A DNA stretch of 64,000 bases from Rikenellaceae bacterium (GTDB taxonomy: Bacteria; Bacteroidota; Bacteroidia; Bacteroidales; Rikenellaceae), in assembly GCA_017464745.1 (NCBI GenBank), contig JAFTYJ010000048.1:1-64000 (forward strand). Reading direction: 5' to 3'. Below, one piece after another: positions 35,907 to 44,974 of the stretch. The notes under the pieces are model-generated. The model did no database searches and was not told the origin of the DNA. It saw only the letters and a program-made list of their open reading frames with translations. Both the position numbers and the translations under genes were made by a program. Position 1 is the first letter of the stretch. Each line of letters opens with the position of its first letter.

Positions 35907-38418
35907 ATGAAGATTATGAGAGTAAGATTGAATTTTCTGTATTGCCTGTTGGCAATGGCTATGATGGTGTCGTGTAGTATCGACCCGCAGAATGAGCCGC
36001 AAGTTCCCGAAGAAATTCAGCCCGAAGAGAATCAACCTGCCGCAGAGTATGTAACAGCAATTCACAATGCCACAGACACTCGAACATACCTTGGAGTTGA
36101 TGGTCTGACGGTCTATTGGAGCGCAGGCGACAAAATGGGTATCTACACCCAAGAGGGTAGTGATAACTTGATGTTTGTGGCTGAAAGCGCATCGGATGCC
36201 TATGGTGGTAAGTTTAAAGGTGTGCTTAATGGTGAGATACCGGCCTATGCCTACTATCCGTATAGCGCTAATGCGGGAGATGACCCTACAAACCTAACGT
36301 TGTCGCTCAGTCCCGAGCAAAATGCGACACTGATTTCGGATTATGATTTCCGAACAAGTATCTATGTTGCTCGAAGATCAACCAGAGGCGAATATACACT
36401 CAACTTCCGAAGTGTGTTGTCGATGTACACTATCGAAATTGATGCAGCTGACAGCCCTTTCCAATATCTGAATCTTTCGAGTGTCACGGTTCAACCTTTG
36501 CCGCTGGCCGAGGGCGACCCTATGCCTGCCTTCACGGGTGATTTTACACTTGACTTAACCTCGGGTACAACCACCTTCACGGGTAATTCGTATGATTATG
36601 CTACGCTGACTTGGGCAGAACCATATCCCTTGACAAACGGTAAAGCCACGGCTTCGATGTTCTTCAACCCCGAGTCCGTTAAGGAGGGTATGCCGCTGTT
36701 GATTACTATTTGTGCAGAGGATGGTACGACTGCTTCTATTCGAATGACATCGGTCAAAAATTGTGAGCCTAATACGCGATATACAATCTCACTTGCATTG
36801 GCCGATTTGGAAGACCGCCTTGTCTATGAGGGCAATCCATTGGCTGCTGTAAGTTTCAAAAATGCCAATAACTCCAAAATGATTGCGTCGTCGCTCTATG
36901 AGGGCCCTTTGACCAATGCCTATTACACCAACTCAACAACCGAGTATGATGTTGCTGCAACTTATGATGCCGCACAAGGTGCCTGGGTTGCTACAATCCC
37001 TTATCTGTGCGATTTTAGTGACTTGGTAGCCGATTTTACCACTACCGAGGAGGGGGCAACAGTGAGTGTTGATGGCGTGGAACAAGTTAGTGGTGTTACG
37101 GCTAATGATTTTAATGGTGAGGTTACTTATGTGGTTACCTCGGCCAATGGTGCAGCACGCAAAGTAAAGGTGAAGGTGCAAAATACCGGATTGCCTGTTG
37201 TGACTATCAATGGTACGGTGTATTCCAAAAGTACCGATTTTGATGATATTGAGGGTACTTCGCAAGTGAATATCGATGGTGTGGATTATACCGCAGGAGT
37301 GCGTCTGCGTGGTAACTCAACTCAGGTGATGCCCAAAAAGCCTTATGCTATCAAACTTGACAAAAAGGCCGAAGTATTGGGTATGCCCAAACACAAACGT
37401 TGGGTGCTGTTGGCAAACTGGCTCGACCGAACAATGTTACGTAACGACTTGGCGTTCTATTTGGCGCAGCAAACTGGTGCCTGGGCGCCGCGTGGTAAAT
37501 CTGTCGAGTTGGTGCTCAATGGTGTGCACGTGGGTAACTATTTCCTGTGTGAGCAAATCAAAAATGGATGATAACCGTGTGGCTGTTGCCGATATCGATA
37601 TTACCGAACTCTCGGCTCAGACCGAAGACGCTGTGGCTGCAGAGATGGGATTCTTGCTCGAATGTGATCAAGGTGCCGATGCTACCGAGATTTATTTTAA
37701 GGTCAATTCGCCCGTACCCTTCTATGTGTATGTCAAAGACCCGAGCAGTGTAGCCGCCCCGGGTAATGGTGTCAATACAACCGTGGGATATACCTATATT
37801 AAAAAGTATTTCACCCAGATTGGTACGGCACTTCAACGCAGTAACTGGGCAACGGTTGCCGAGTTGATAGATTATCAATCGTTTGCCGATCATTGGATGT
37901 TTACCGAACTTACGGCCAACCAAGAGTCCAAGCACCCCAAAAGTTTCTATATGCACAAGGATGCAGGTGGTAAACTTAAAGCGGGACCTGCGTGGGATTA
38001 TGACTGGGCTACCTTTATCTCGCAGGATTTGATTGGTAATGCAAACCACAGTGAGGTGAGCAGTACCGCCGGCCAAATCAAAGATAAGTTTACTATGCGC
38101 TATACGATGTGGTATACCTATCTGTTTAATGACCCCGCATTTAAGGCTGTGGTTAAGGAGCGTTGGATTGCAAATAAAGCTAAATTCCAATCTGCTCTCA
38201 ATTATCTGAACCAACAGGCGGCTCTTGTTAAAGTTTCGGATGAGTACAATCACGCAATGTGGCCTATTGAGGGTATGATTGTGAACTCTTCGTATACCCG
38301 ACAATATGGCTTCCCCAACCGAGATGAAAGCCTGTCGTTTGATGAGGCAGTTGCACGCATATACTCCAATTTGGAGTTCCGTTTGAGTTGGCTCGATACT
38401 CAAATTAACAATCTGTAA
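35907..38418 (+). pseudogene. CotH-family lipoprotein, split by one-base frameshift
   Basis: CotH proteins have a kinase-like fold; some phosphorylate spore-coat proteins, and Bacteroidetes carry secreted forms. The first frame (35907-37571) encodes a lipoprotein signal (lipobox MVSC, Cys23), strand-rich N-terminal domains and the start of the CotH domain (VRLRGNST near residue 465, then KPYAIKLDKK and WVLLANWLDRTMLRNDLAF). It stops at CEQIKNG. Removing one A from the A5 run at 37560-37564 joins it to the frame ending at 38418, restoring CEQIKMDDNRV and the downstream motif GPAWDYDW, for about 836 aa. No other damage is seen. The break may be a real inactivation, slippage or a sequence error. 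Confidence 0.85.
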
Positions 38419-38458
38419 TAAGATGGACGCGATAGTGTAGGTTGCGCGTCGGACCAAT

Positions 38459-38500
38459 AAAAAACCGAGGTTGCTCCGTGTGGGGCAACCTCGGTTTTTT
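38459..38500. terminator. Bidirectional terminator, CotH gene and aspS
   Basis: Perfect stem CCGAGGTTGC/GCAACCTCGG (38465-38474, 38485-38494) flanked by A-run and T-run. Confidence 0.92.
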
Positions 38501-38520
38501 ATGTGCGTTTGAACGACTCG

Positions 38521-40278
38521 TTACTCCTCGTCCAAAGCCAGGCGGATGTTCAGTTCCTCCAATTGTGCGGGGTCGAGGGTCGAGGGAGCCTCAATCATAG
38601 TGTCGCGTCCCGAGTTGTTCTTGGGGAATGCGATGTAGTCACGAATAGACTCCACACCGCCGAACAGCGAACACATACGGTCGAAACCGAATGCCAAACC
38701 ACCGTGGGGAGGTGCACCATACTTGAAGGCATCCATCAGGAAGCCGAACTGCAATTGAGCCTTCTCTGGGGAGAAACCGAGGGTTTTGAACATCTGTTGT
38801 TGCAACTTGGCATCGTGGATACGAATCGAGCCGCCGCCGACCTCCACACCATTAACCACAAAGTCGTAGGCATTGGCGCGAATCTTTCCGGGGTCGGTGT
38901 CGAAGTATTGAACGTCCTCGGGTTTGGGTGCGGTGAAGGGGTGGTGCATAGCGTAGTAACGCTCGGTCTCCTCGTCCCACTCAACAAGCGGGAAGTCCAC
39001 AACCCACATTGGTGCGAACTTGGTGTTGTCGCGCAGACCCAAACGACGGCCCATCTCCAAACGCAACTCACACAGGATGGTTTGGCTCTTGCGTTTTTTG
39101 CCACAAACAACCAACAGCAGGTCGCCGGGTTGTGCCTCGCAACGCTCAACCCAAGCCTTCAAGTCGTCGGCCGAGTAGAACTTGTCTACACTCGATTTGA
39201 CACTTCCGTCGGCTTCCACTTTGACCCATACAAGGCCTTTGGCGCCGATTTGGGGACGTTTGGCCCACTCGGTAAGTTCGTCAATTTGTTTGCGCGAGTA
39301 GCCCGAACAGCCGGTTGCAGCGATGGCGCCCACATACTCCGAGCCGTCGAATACGCCGAAACCACGGTCGCGAGTCAGGTCGGTAATCTCGTGAATCTCC
39401 ATTCCGAAACGCATATCGGGTTTGTCCGAACCGAAGCGGTCCATAGCCTCGGCCCACGGCATACGCAGGAAGGGCTCGGTAAAGTCGATGTCGAGTACGG
39501 TCTTGAACATATATTTGGCCAGACGTTCGAATACGTCAATCACGTCATCTTGCTCAACAAACGACATCTCGCAGTCGATTTGGGTGAACTCGGGCTGACG
39601 GTCGGCACGCAGGTCCTCGTCGCGGAAACAGCGTACGATTTGGAAATATTTGTCGTAGCCGGCCACCATCAGCAGTTGTTTGAAGGTTTGCGGGCTTTGG
39701 GGCAGGGCGTAGAACTGTCCGGGGTTCATACGGCTGGGCACCACAAAGTCACGAGCACCCTCGGGTGTCGAACTGATGAGGTAGGGGGTTTCGATTTCGA
39801 GGAATCCCTCTTTGTCGAGGAATTGGCGAACCGATTGCGCCATACGGTGACGCAGAATCATCGCATTTTTGAGCGGACCACGACGGAGGTCCAGGTAGCG
39901 GTACTTCATACGAAGGTCGTCGCCTCCGTCGGAGTTGTCCTCAATGGTGAAGGGGGGGACCTCCGAGGCGTTGAGGATAGTCAATCCACTGACAGCGATT
40001 TCGATATCGCCTGTGGGGATTTTGCCATTCTTGGCCGAGCGCTCAATAACCTTACCTGTGGCTTGGATTACATACTCGCGTCCGAGTTGTCCGGCGGTCT
40101 GTTTGGTCGCCTCCGAAGAGTTTTCGTCCACCACAAGTTGGGTGATACCGTAGCGGTCGCGGATGTCGATGAATGTCATTGCGCCCAGATTGCGGACTTT
40201 TTGCACCCAGCCGGCGAGAGTTACTTCGCTGCCGAGATTGGAGAGACGCAACTCTCCACAGTTGTGCGTTCTGTACAT
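38521..40278 (-). CDS. aspS: Aspartyl-tRNA synthetase
   Basis: Class II synthetase charging tRNA-Asp; 585 aa, the bacterial type with a GAD insertion. The anticodon-binding OB fold is at the start ([27 protein letters not shown]), motif 2 lies in [18 protein letters not shown], the GAD domain in the middle and motif 3 in GLAFGFDRM. Full length. Promoter TACTTTTG on minus at 40319-40326, overlapping the tadA promoter region. Confidence 0.98.
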   Translation of the reverse strand: MYRTHNCGELRLSNLGSEVTLAGWVQKVRNLGAMTFIDIRDRYGITQLVVDENSSEATKQTAGQLGREYVIQATGKVIERSAKNGKIPTGDIEIAVSGLTILNASEVPPFTIEDNSDGGDDLRMKYRYLDLRRGPLKNAMILRHRMAQSVRQFLDKEGFLEIETPYLISSTPEGARDFVVPSRMNPGQFYALPQSPQTFKQLLMVAGYDKYFQIVRCFRDEDLRADRQPEFTQIDCEMSFVEQDDVIDVFERLAKYMFKTVLDIDFTEPFLRMPWAEAMDRFGSDKPDMRFGMEIHEITDLTRDRGFGVFDGSEYVGAIAATGCSGYSRKQIDELTEWAKRPQIGAKGLVWVKVEADGSVKSSVDKFYSADDLKAWVERCEAQPGDLLLVVCGKKRKSQTILCELRLEMGRRLGLRDNTKFAPMWVVDFPLVEWDEETERYYAMHHPFTAPKPEDVQYFDTDPGKIRANAYDFVVNGVEVGGGSIRIHDAKLQQQMFKTLGFSPEKAQLQFGFLMDAFKYGAPPHGGLAFGFDRMCSLFGGVESIRDYIAFPKNNSGRDTMIEAPSTLDPAQLEELNIRLALDEE

Positions 40279-40304
40279 ATTTCTGATTTTAGATAAATAT
40301 TCGC

Positions 40305-40326
40305 TAACTTTGCAGACACAAAAGTA
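40305..40326. promoter_or_regulatory. Divergent promoters of tadA (+) and aspS (-)
   Basis: TAACTTTG (40305-40312, plus) for tadA and TACTTTTG (40319-40326, minus) for aspS are 6 bases apart, pointing away from each other's gene so that the transcripts overlap slightly. Confidence 0.6.
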
Positions 40327-40335
40327 CTAATTATT

Positions 40336-40785
40336 ATGGAAAGTGTTGTCCGCAGTGACGAAAAATTTATGCGTATGGCAATAAACGAGGCTGCCAAAGC
40401 GTTAAAACTAGGAGAAGTTCCCATCGGAGCGGTTGTCGTTTGTGGCGACCAGGTGGTGGGGCGAGGACACAATCTGACCGAAATGTTGGGTGATGCAACG
40501 GCCCACGCCGAGATGCAGGCTATCACTGCGGCGGCTTCGTCGCTGGGAGGTAAGTACTTGGATAAGTGTACGTTGTATGTGACTGTGGAGCCTTGTGTGA
40601 TGTGCGCGGGAGCGTGCTGTTGGAGCCAAGTCGGACGGATTGTGTGGGGCGCCGATGACCCTAAACGCGGATTTAGTACCGTAGGTGGCCGAATTTTGCA
40701 CCCCAAAACATTGATTCACAGTGGAGTATTGGCCGAGGAGTGTAGTGATATGGTGAGTCGTTTTTTTGAAAAGTTAAGACAATAA
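40336..40785 (+). CDS. tadA: tRNA(adenine-34) deaminase
   Basis: Zinc enzyme that converts A34 to inosine in tRNA-Arg(ACG). The 149-aa protein has the deaminase motifs HAE (57-59; Glu59 catalytic) and PCVMC (86-90), plus the RNA-contact region GRGHNLTEM. It keeps the length and C-terminal helix (DMVSRFFEKLR) of TadA rather than of guanine or cytosine deaminases. Confidence 0.95.
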   Translation: MESVVRSDEKFMRMAINEAAKALKLGEVPIGAVVVCGDQVVGRGHNLTEMLGDATAHAEMQAITAAASSLGGKYLDKCTLYVTVEPCVMCAGACCWSQVGRIVWGADDPKRGFSTVGGRILHPKTLIHSGVLAEECSDMVSRFFEKLRQ

Positions 40786-40816
40786 TTGGACATCTAAAAG
40801 AAAAGTCTTAAATTTG
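40786..40816 (+). promoter_or_regulatory. Promoter of the TPR-protein gene
   Basis: -33 TTG (40786-40788), 20-base spacer, -7 TAAATTTG (40809-40816); the TTG begins right after the tadA stop codon. Confidence 0.65.
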
Positions 40817-40852
40817 CCTTTTGGAAAATAACTTAAACAAGTGTATCACAAT

Positions 40853-41827
40853 ATGAAGAAAATGAAAATCGTAGCAACTCTTATCGTTGCTCTGTTCGCT
40901 TCGGCGACTCTTTCGGCTCAGGACGTGGCATCGGTTACCGCCAAGTACAATGAGGCCGTTCAAAAAGTTCAAGCCAAAGATTACAATGGCGCAATCGCTA
41001 TCTTGGACGAGGCTATCAATATGGGTCTTGAAACCGAGGGTGCTGAGGCTACCGTTGATTTGGCTCAAAAACTGTTGCCCGCTTGCTACTTCCAAAGTGG
41101 TCTGGGTTTGGCCAAAGCAGGTAAACTCGATGAGGCTTTGGAGAAATTCAACAAAGCGGCTCAAACCGGCGAACTCTATGGCGACACCAAGAGTATGCGT
41201 AACGCCAACACTATGATTGCGCGTGTTTATACTATGAAAGGTGCTAACGCCTTCAATACCAAAGACTATGCAACTGCCGCTGCAATTTTTGCTAACGGCT
41301 ACGCTGCCAACCCCAACGACACCAAACTCGGTCTGAACCTGGCTATGAGTTATTGCGAGATGGGTGACCTTGTAAAAGGTGGCGAGGTGTACAAACAAAT
41401 TATGGCGCTGACCCACAGCAAATACGATGCTGACAAGGCTGCTGCAAAAGAGAACTTCACCAACTACCTGTTGGCTGCTGCTTCGAACAACGCTGCTGAG
41501 TCGAAATTCGATGAGGCTTTGGTTTACACCAACGAGATTATCGCTATGGATTCGCTGAGCGCCGTAGGTAACAAACTGTTGGTTCAACTCTACAACTCGA
41601 AACAAGATTGGGCCAAAGTTGCCGAACTTGGTGGTGTTGCTGCTGCCCTGCAAGCAACTCCCGAGGAGCAAAGCGACCTGTACTATATGCAAGGTGCTGC
41701 GCTGAGCAACAGCGACAAACTCAACGAGGCTATCGAGGCTTACAAGAAAGTAGTCGCAGGTAACAACGTAGCCAATGCTGCTGATCAAATCAAAGCGCTC
41801 CAAGCAGTTATCGCTTCGAAGAAATAG
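40853..41827 (+). CDS. Exported tetratricopeptide-repeat protein
   Basis: 324-aa protein with a signal peptide (KIVATLIVALFASATLSAQ) and then helical TPR repeats across the whole mature part, for example AKYNEAVQKVQAKDYNGAIA and KLDEALEKFNKAAQTG near the start and KLNEAIEAYKKVVAGN near the end. Mature protein is Ala/Lys-rich with biased codons, so probably abundant in the periplasm. TPRs mediate protein contacts; no catalytic motif is seen and the partner is unknown. The ATG at 40853 is chosen over 40841 for a better signal peptide. Confidence 0.87.
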   Translation: MKKMKIVATLIVALFASATLSAQDVASVTAKYNEAVQKVQAKDYNGAIAILDEAINMGLETEGAEATVDLAQKLLPACYFQSGLGLAKAGKLDEALEKFNKAAQTGELYGDTKSMRNANTMIARVYTMKGANAFNTKDYATAAAIFANGYAANPNDTKLGLNLAMSYCEMGDLVKGGEVYKQIMALTHSKYDADKAAAKENFTNYLLAAASNNAAESKFDEALVYTNEIIAMDSLSAVGNKLLVQLYNSKQDWAKVAELGGVAAALQATPEEQSDLYYMQGAALSNSDKLNEAIEAYKKVVAGNNVANAADQIKALQAVIASKK

Positions 41828-41850
41828 TTCTCCCGCGGAGAGCGAAAAAG

Positions 41851-41890
41851 TAAGGCTGTCCAAGCATTTGGACAGCCTTATTTGTGTTTG
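41851..41890. terminator. Terminator between TPR gene and rsmA
   Basis: 13-bp stem (41851-41863 with 41868-41880) and a 4-nt loop, followed by TTTGTGTTTG; it also has A-rich sequence to the left and can serve both convergent genes. Confidence 0.85.
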
Positions 41891-41916
41891 TGTACCTCGA
41901 AAAAGTTGCTCTAGGC

Positions 41917-42687
41917 TTATTTGTGCTCGGCAACCCAGTTGGTGAGTTCGACGAACTCGGCCACACTCAACTGCTCGGCACGACGACTGAAAAAGGGGTG
42001 CTCCTGACCTCCCATTGCACCAAATACCGCACGCAGAGAGTTGCGAATCATCTTGCGACGCTGACCAAACGAAGCCTTGACAACCTTGATGAAGAGAGCC
42101 TCGTCGCAACCCAACTCCTTGACATCGTTGCGGCGCAGACGAATTACGGCGCTCTTGACCTTGGGCGGAGGATTGAATACGTTTTCGTGAACCGTAAACA
42201 GATACTCGATGTCGTACCACGCCTGCAACAGAACGCTCAAAATTCCGTAGTCGCGGCTGCCGGGAGGCTCGGCCAAACGAACAGCCACCTCCTTTTGAAT
42301 CATACCCACACACTCGGGTACCAACTCGCGGTTCTCCAATACCTTAAAGAAAATCTGCGACGAAATATTGTAAGGGAAGTTGCCCGCCACGGTAACCCCA
42401 TTGGGGAACTTCTCGGCGAGGTCCATTTTCAGAAAATCGCTACCCAAAAGTCGGGGTGTGAAGTCGGGGAAGTGCTCGTGCAGATAGGCTACGCTCTCGG
42501 TGTCAATTTCGACACCCCACACTTCGAGGTCGTCGCGCTCCAACAAAAATTGGGTCAGCATACCCATACCGCATCCCACCTCCAATACTGTGGCGGGACC
42601 CGATACCGCATCGGCAATTCTGCGAGATATGTTTTTGTCGGTCAGGAAGTGCTGGCCGAGTGCCTTTTTGGCTCTTACTTCGCTCAT
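41917..42687 (-). CDS. rsmA: 16S rRNA dimethyladenosine transferase
   Basis: KsgA/RsmA dimethylates A1518 and A1519 of 16S rRNA. From the ATG at 42687, which overlaps the ispH stop (ATGA), it has 256 aa, beginning VRAKKALGQHFLTD. SAM motif LEVGCGMGMLT, the catalytic NFPYNIS motif and the FNPPPKVKSAVIRL block are present. The upstream extension of the frame to 42780 is the ispH coding sequence in another frame and is not used. Confidence 0.97.
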   Translation of the reverse strand: MSEVRAKKALGQHFLTDKNISRRIADAVSGPATVLEVGCGMGMLTQFLLERDDLEVWGVEIDTESVAYLHEHFPDFTPRLLGSDFLKMDLAEKFPNGVTVAGNFPYNISSQIFFKVLENRELVPECVGMIQKEVAVRLAEPPGSRDYGILSVLLQAWYDIEYLFTVHENVFNPPPKVKSAVIRLRRNDVKELGCDEALFIKVVKASFGQRRKMIRNSLRAVFGAMGGQEHPFFSRRAEQLSVAEFVELTNWVAEHK

Positions 42688-43541
42688 AACTTTTCGATGT
42701 ATTGTGCCACTTGCTGCATCAGCCAGGCGGGGGTGGAAGTTGCTCCGCACACGCCAACACTTTGGGCGTCTGCGAGCCACTCGTTTTGAATCTCACTCTC
42801 GCTCTCGACGCAGTAGGAGCGGGGATTGGTGCTGCGACATACGCCGTACAGCACCTTGCCGTTCGAACTCTTGCGACCACACACAAATATCACCACGTCG
42901 AAACGGGCTGCAAACTCACGCAAACCCTGTTCGCGGTTGGCCACCTGACGGCAAATGGTATCTTGGATTACAATGTTGTCGGGATTGGTGCTGCGGCGGC
43001 GAATCTCGTCGGCAATCTCGCCAAAGAGTTCCAGACTTTGGGTTGTCTGCGACAGCAGTGTCACGGGTCGTGTGAAGTCCACCTGTGAAAGGTCGGCTAC
43101 GCTCTCGACTACCGTGCAGTCGTCGCCAACCTGACCCGTAAGTCCCACCACCTCGGCGTGGCCGCGTTTACCCAAAATTACGACCTGTCCGTTCACCTCG
43201 CGCATCTTGGCATAGGCCTCTTTGACACGTTTTTGGAGCCGTGCCACAACGGGGCAGGTAGCGTCAATATAGGGAACGCCACACTCTTTGAGGCGTTGAT
43301 ATGTCGAGGGGGGCTCGCCGTGTGCCCTAACCAATACGGTGCCCTCGCTGACTTGTGCTATTCCTTGGTGGTCGATGGTATGAAGTCCGAGTTTTTCGAG
43401 TCGGTGTTGCTCCTCGGCATTGTGAACGATGTCGCCCAGCGAGAACACTCTTTGGCCCGAACCTATGGCCTGCTCGGTCTTGCCTATGGCGGTTACGACT
43501 CCAAAACAGAAGCCCGAACCTGCGTCAATCTCTACTTGCAT
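42684..43541 (-). CDS. ispH: 4-hydroxy-3-methylbut-2-enyl diphosphate reductase
   Basis: Last enzyme of the MEP pathway, making IPP and DMAPP with a [4Fe-4S] cluster. The 285-aa protein has the three cluster Cys in FCFGV (Cys12), IDATCPVV and DTICRQVANRE, the catalytic Glu-bearing RAHGEPP and related blocks, and the C-terminal GATSTPAWL. Its ATG lies within the last codons of cmk (10-base overlap) and its stop overlaps rsmA, so the four-gene unit is translationally coupled. Confidence 0.97.
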   Translation of the reverse strand: MQVEIDAGSGFCFGVVTAIGKTEQAIGSGQRVFSLGDIVHNAEEQHRLEKLGLHTIDHQGIAQVSEGTVLVRAHGEPPSTYQRLKECGVPYIDATCPVVARLQKRVKEAYAKMREVNGQVVILGKRGHAEVVGLTGQVGDDCTVVESVADLSQVDFTRPVTLLSQTTQSLELFGEIADEIRRRSTNPDNIVIQDTICRQVANREQGLREFAARFDVVIFVCGRKSSNGKVLYGVCRSTNPRSYCVESESEIQNEWLADAQSVGVCGATSTPAWLMQQVAQYIEKL

Positions 43542-44233
43542 AGGCGTTCGTTGTAAATACCCATAAAGAATTCCATCTGCTCCTCGACGGTCATATGGCT
43601 GTTGTCCAACACAATGGCGTCGTCGGCTTTACGCAGAGGACTGATGGCGCGATTTTGGTCGGCGTGGTCGCGCTCCACCACATTACGATACACCTCGTCG
43701 AGGGTGGTAGTGTCGCCTTTGGCCTGCAACTCCTTGTAACGTCGTTCGGCACGCACCATAGGGTCGGCAGTCATAAACAGTTTGATTTCGGCGTCGGGGA
43801 ACACCACCGTGCCGATGTCGCGTCCGTCCAACACCACACCTCCGTTGCGACCCATAGCCTGTTGTATAGCCACAAGTTTGCGGCGTACCTCGCCCACCGA
43901 ACTGACCGAACTCACGTAGTTGCTCACCTCGATGGTGCGGATGCGTCCTTCGGCAGCGTCGCCATTGATATAAATGTCGGCAGCACCTCGTGCGCGGTTG
44001 TAGCGGAAGGTGATTTCGATGTCGTCGAGTGCGGCGATAAGTCGGTCGGTGTCGAGAATACCTCCCGAGATGATGTCGTGGTCGATGGCATAGAGCGTCA
44101 CAGCACGATACATTGCGCCCGTGTCGATAAACACATAGCCGAGACGTGCGGCAATCTGCTTGGCGAAGGTGCTTTTGCCACACGACGAGAAACCGTCGAT
44201 AGCAATGGTGAGTTTATGTGCAGGTTGGGTCAT
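43532..44233 (-). CDS. cmk: Cytidylate kinase
   Basis: Phosphorylates CMP/dCMP using ATP. 233 aa from the ATG at 44233: P-loop GFSSCGKST near residue 15, YVFIDTGAMYRAVT, the NMP-binding insert and VVLDGRDIGTVVFPDAE. The frame is open for another 580 codons upstream but that stretch is antisense to lnt and the LysE gene. The start overlaps the LysE-family stop (TAATG). The stop is TAG. Confidence 0.97.
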   Translation of the reverse strand: MTQPAHKLTIAIDGFSSCGKSTFAKQIAARLGYVFIDTGAMYRAVTLYAIDHDIISGGILDTDRLIAALDDIEITFRYNRARGAADIYINGDAAEGRIRTIEVSNYVSSVSSVGEVRRKLVAIQQAMGRNGGVVLDGRDIGTVVFPDAEIKLFMTADPMVRAERRYKELQAKGDTTTLDEVYRNVVERDHADQNRAISPLRKADDAIVLDNSHMTVEEQMEFFMGIYNERLCK

Positions 44234-44886
44234 TATCGTATCATTTTTATGGCGGTTGAGATTACGGCCGATGCACCGAGCAGTGCAATAATTACGCCTG
44301 TTATGCGGTTGAGCCACAGCAGGTGTCGCGGACGGAATCGTCGTCGCAGTTTGTTGACACCCCAGGTGAGCAGTCCCCACCACGAGCACGCGCCGCCAAA
44401 GAATCCCGAAATCATCAGAATACCGCTGGCTACACGGGTTGGTTTGTCGGGTGCCGAGGGGTCGTAGTTGAGGTTGAAGGCTGTGAAGATGACCATCAGC
44501 CACAAGATGAATGCGGGGTTGGTAAGTGTGAGCAGGAATGTTGAGAGGTAGTCCTGCCACAGGTTGGTTTTGCCTGCGCGGTTGCGTCGTATCTGTATCA
44601 CGGGGTTTGTCATATAGATGCGGGTACCCACAAAAGCCACACAGCCGCCACCGATGAGGGTTATGATGCTCATATGCTCCTCGATGAAGGCATTGACAAG
44701 GGCGATAAAGAAGAATGCCACGGTGGCAAACAGAGTGTCGGCCGTTGCGGCACCAAGACCCGACACAAGACCCGATTGACGATTTTTGCTCAATGTACGC
44801 TGAATACACATCACACCCACGGGACCGAGGGTGATGGATGCGATAAGGCCAATAATGAAGCCGCGTATGAGAAATTCGAGTGTCAT
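44233..44886 (-). CDS. LysE/RhtB family exporter
   Basis: Inner-membrane protein of 217 aa with about six hydrophobic segments, from the ATG at 44886 (TLEFLIRGFIIGLIASITLGPVGV, the family signature GPxG). It also has LTNPAFILW and a C-terminal GVIIALLGASAV helix. LysE-type carriers export amino acids such as lysine, threonine or homoserine lactone; the substrate is not predictable. First gene of LysE-cmk-ispH-rsmA, with a -7 TATTTTTG on minus at 44928-44935. Confidence 0.87.
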   Translation of the reverse strand: MTLEFLIRGFIIGLIASITLGPVGVMCIQRTLSKNRQSGLVSGLGAATADTLFATVAFFFIALVNAFIEEHMSIITLIGGGCVAFVGTRIYMTNPVIQIRRNRAGKTNLWQDYLSTFLLTLTNPAFILWLMVIFTAFNLNYDPSAPDKPTRVASGILMISGFFGGACSWWGLLTWGVNKLRRRFRPRHLLWLNRITGVIIALLGASAVISTAIKMIR

Positions 44887-44927
44887 TGCGTGGGTTGTCG
44901 GCGAAAATAGTTCGCTCGTAATCTTTG

Positions 44928-44951
44928 CAAAAATAATAAATATTATCTTTG
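44928..44951. promoter_or_regulatory. Divergent promoters of LysE-cmk-ispH-rsmA (-) and lnt-folC (+)
   Basis: TATTTTTG (minus, 44928-44935) and TATCTTTG (plus, 44944-44951), 8 bases apart. Confidence 0.6.
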
Positions 44952-44974
44952 TGGAAAATTTGACGGACATCAAA

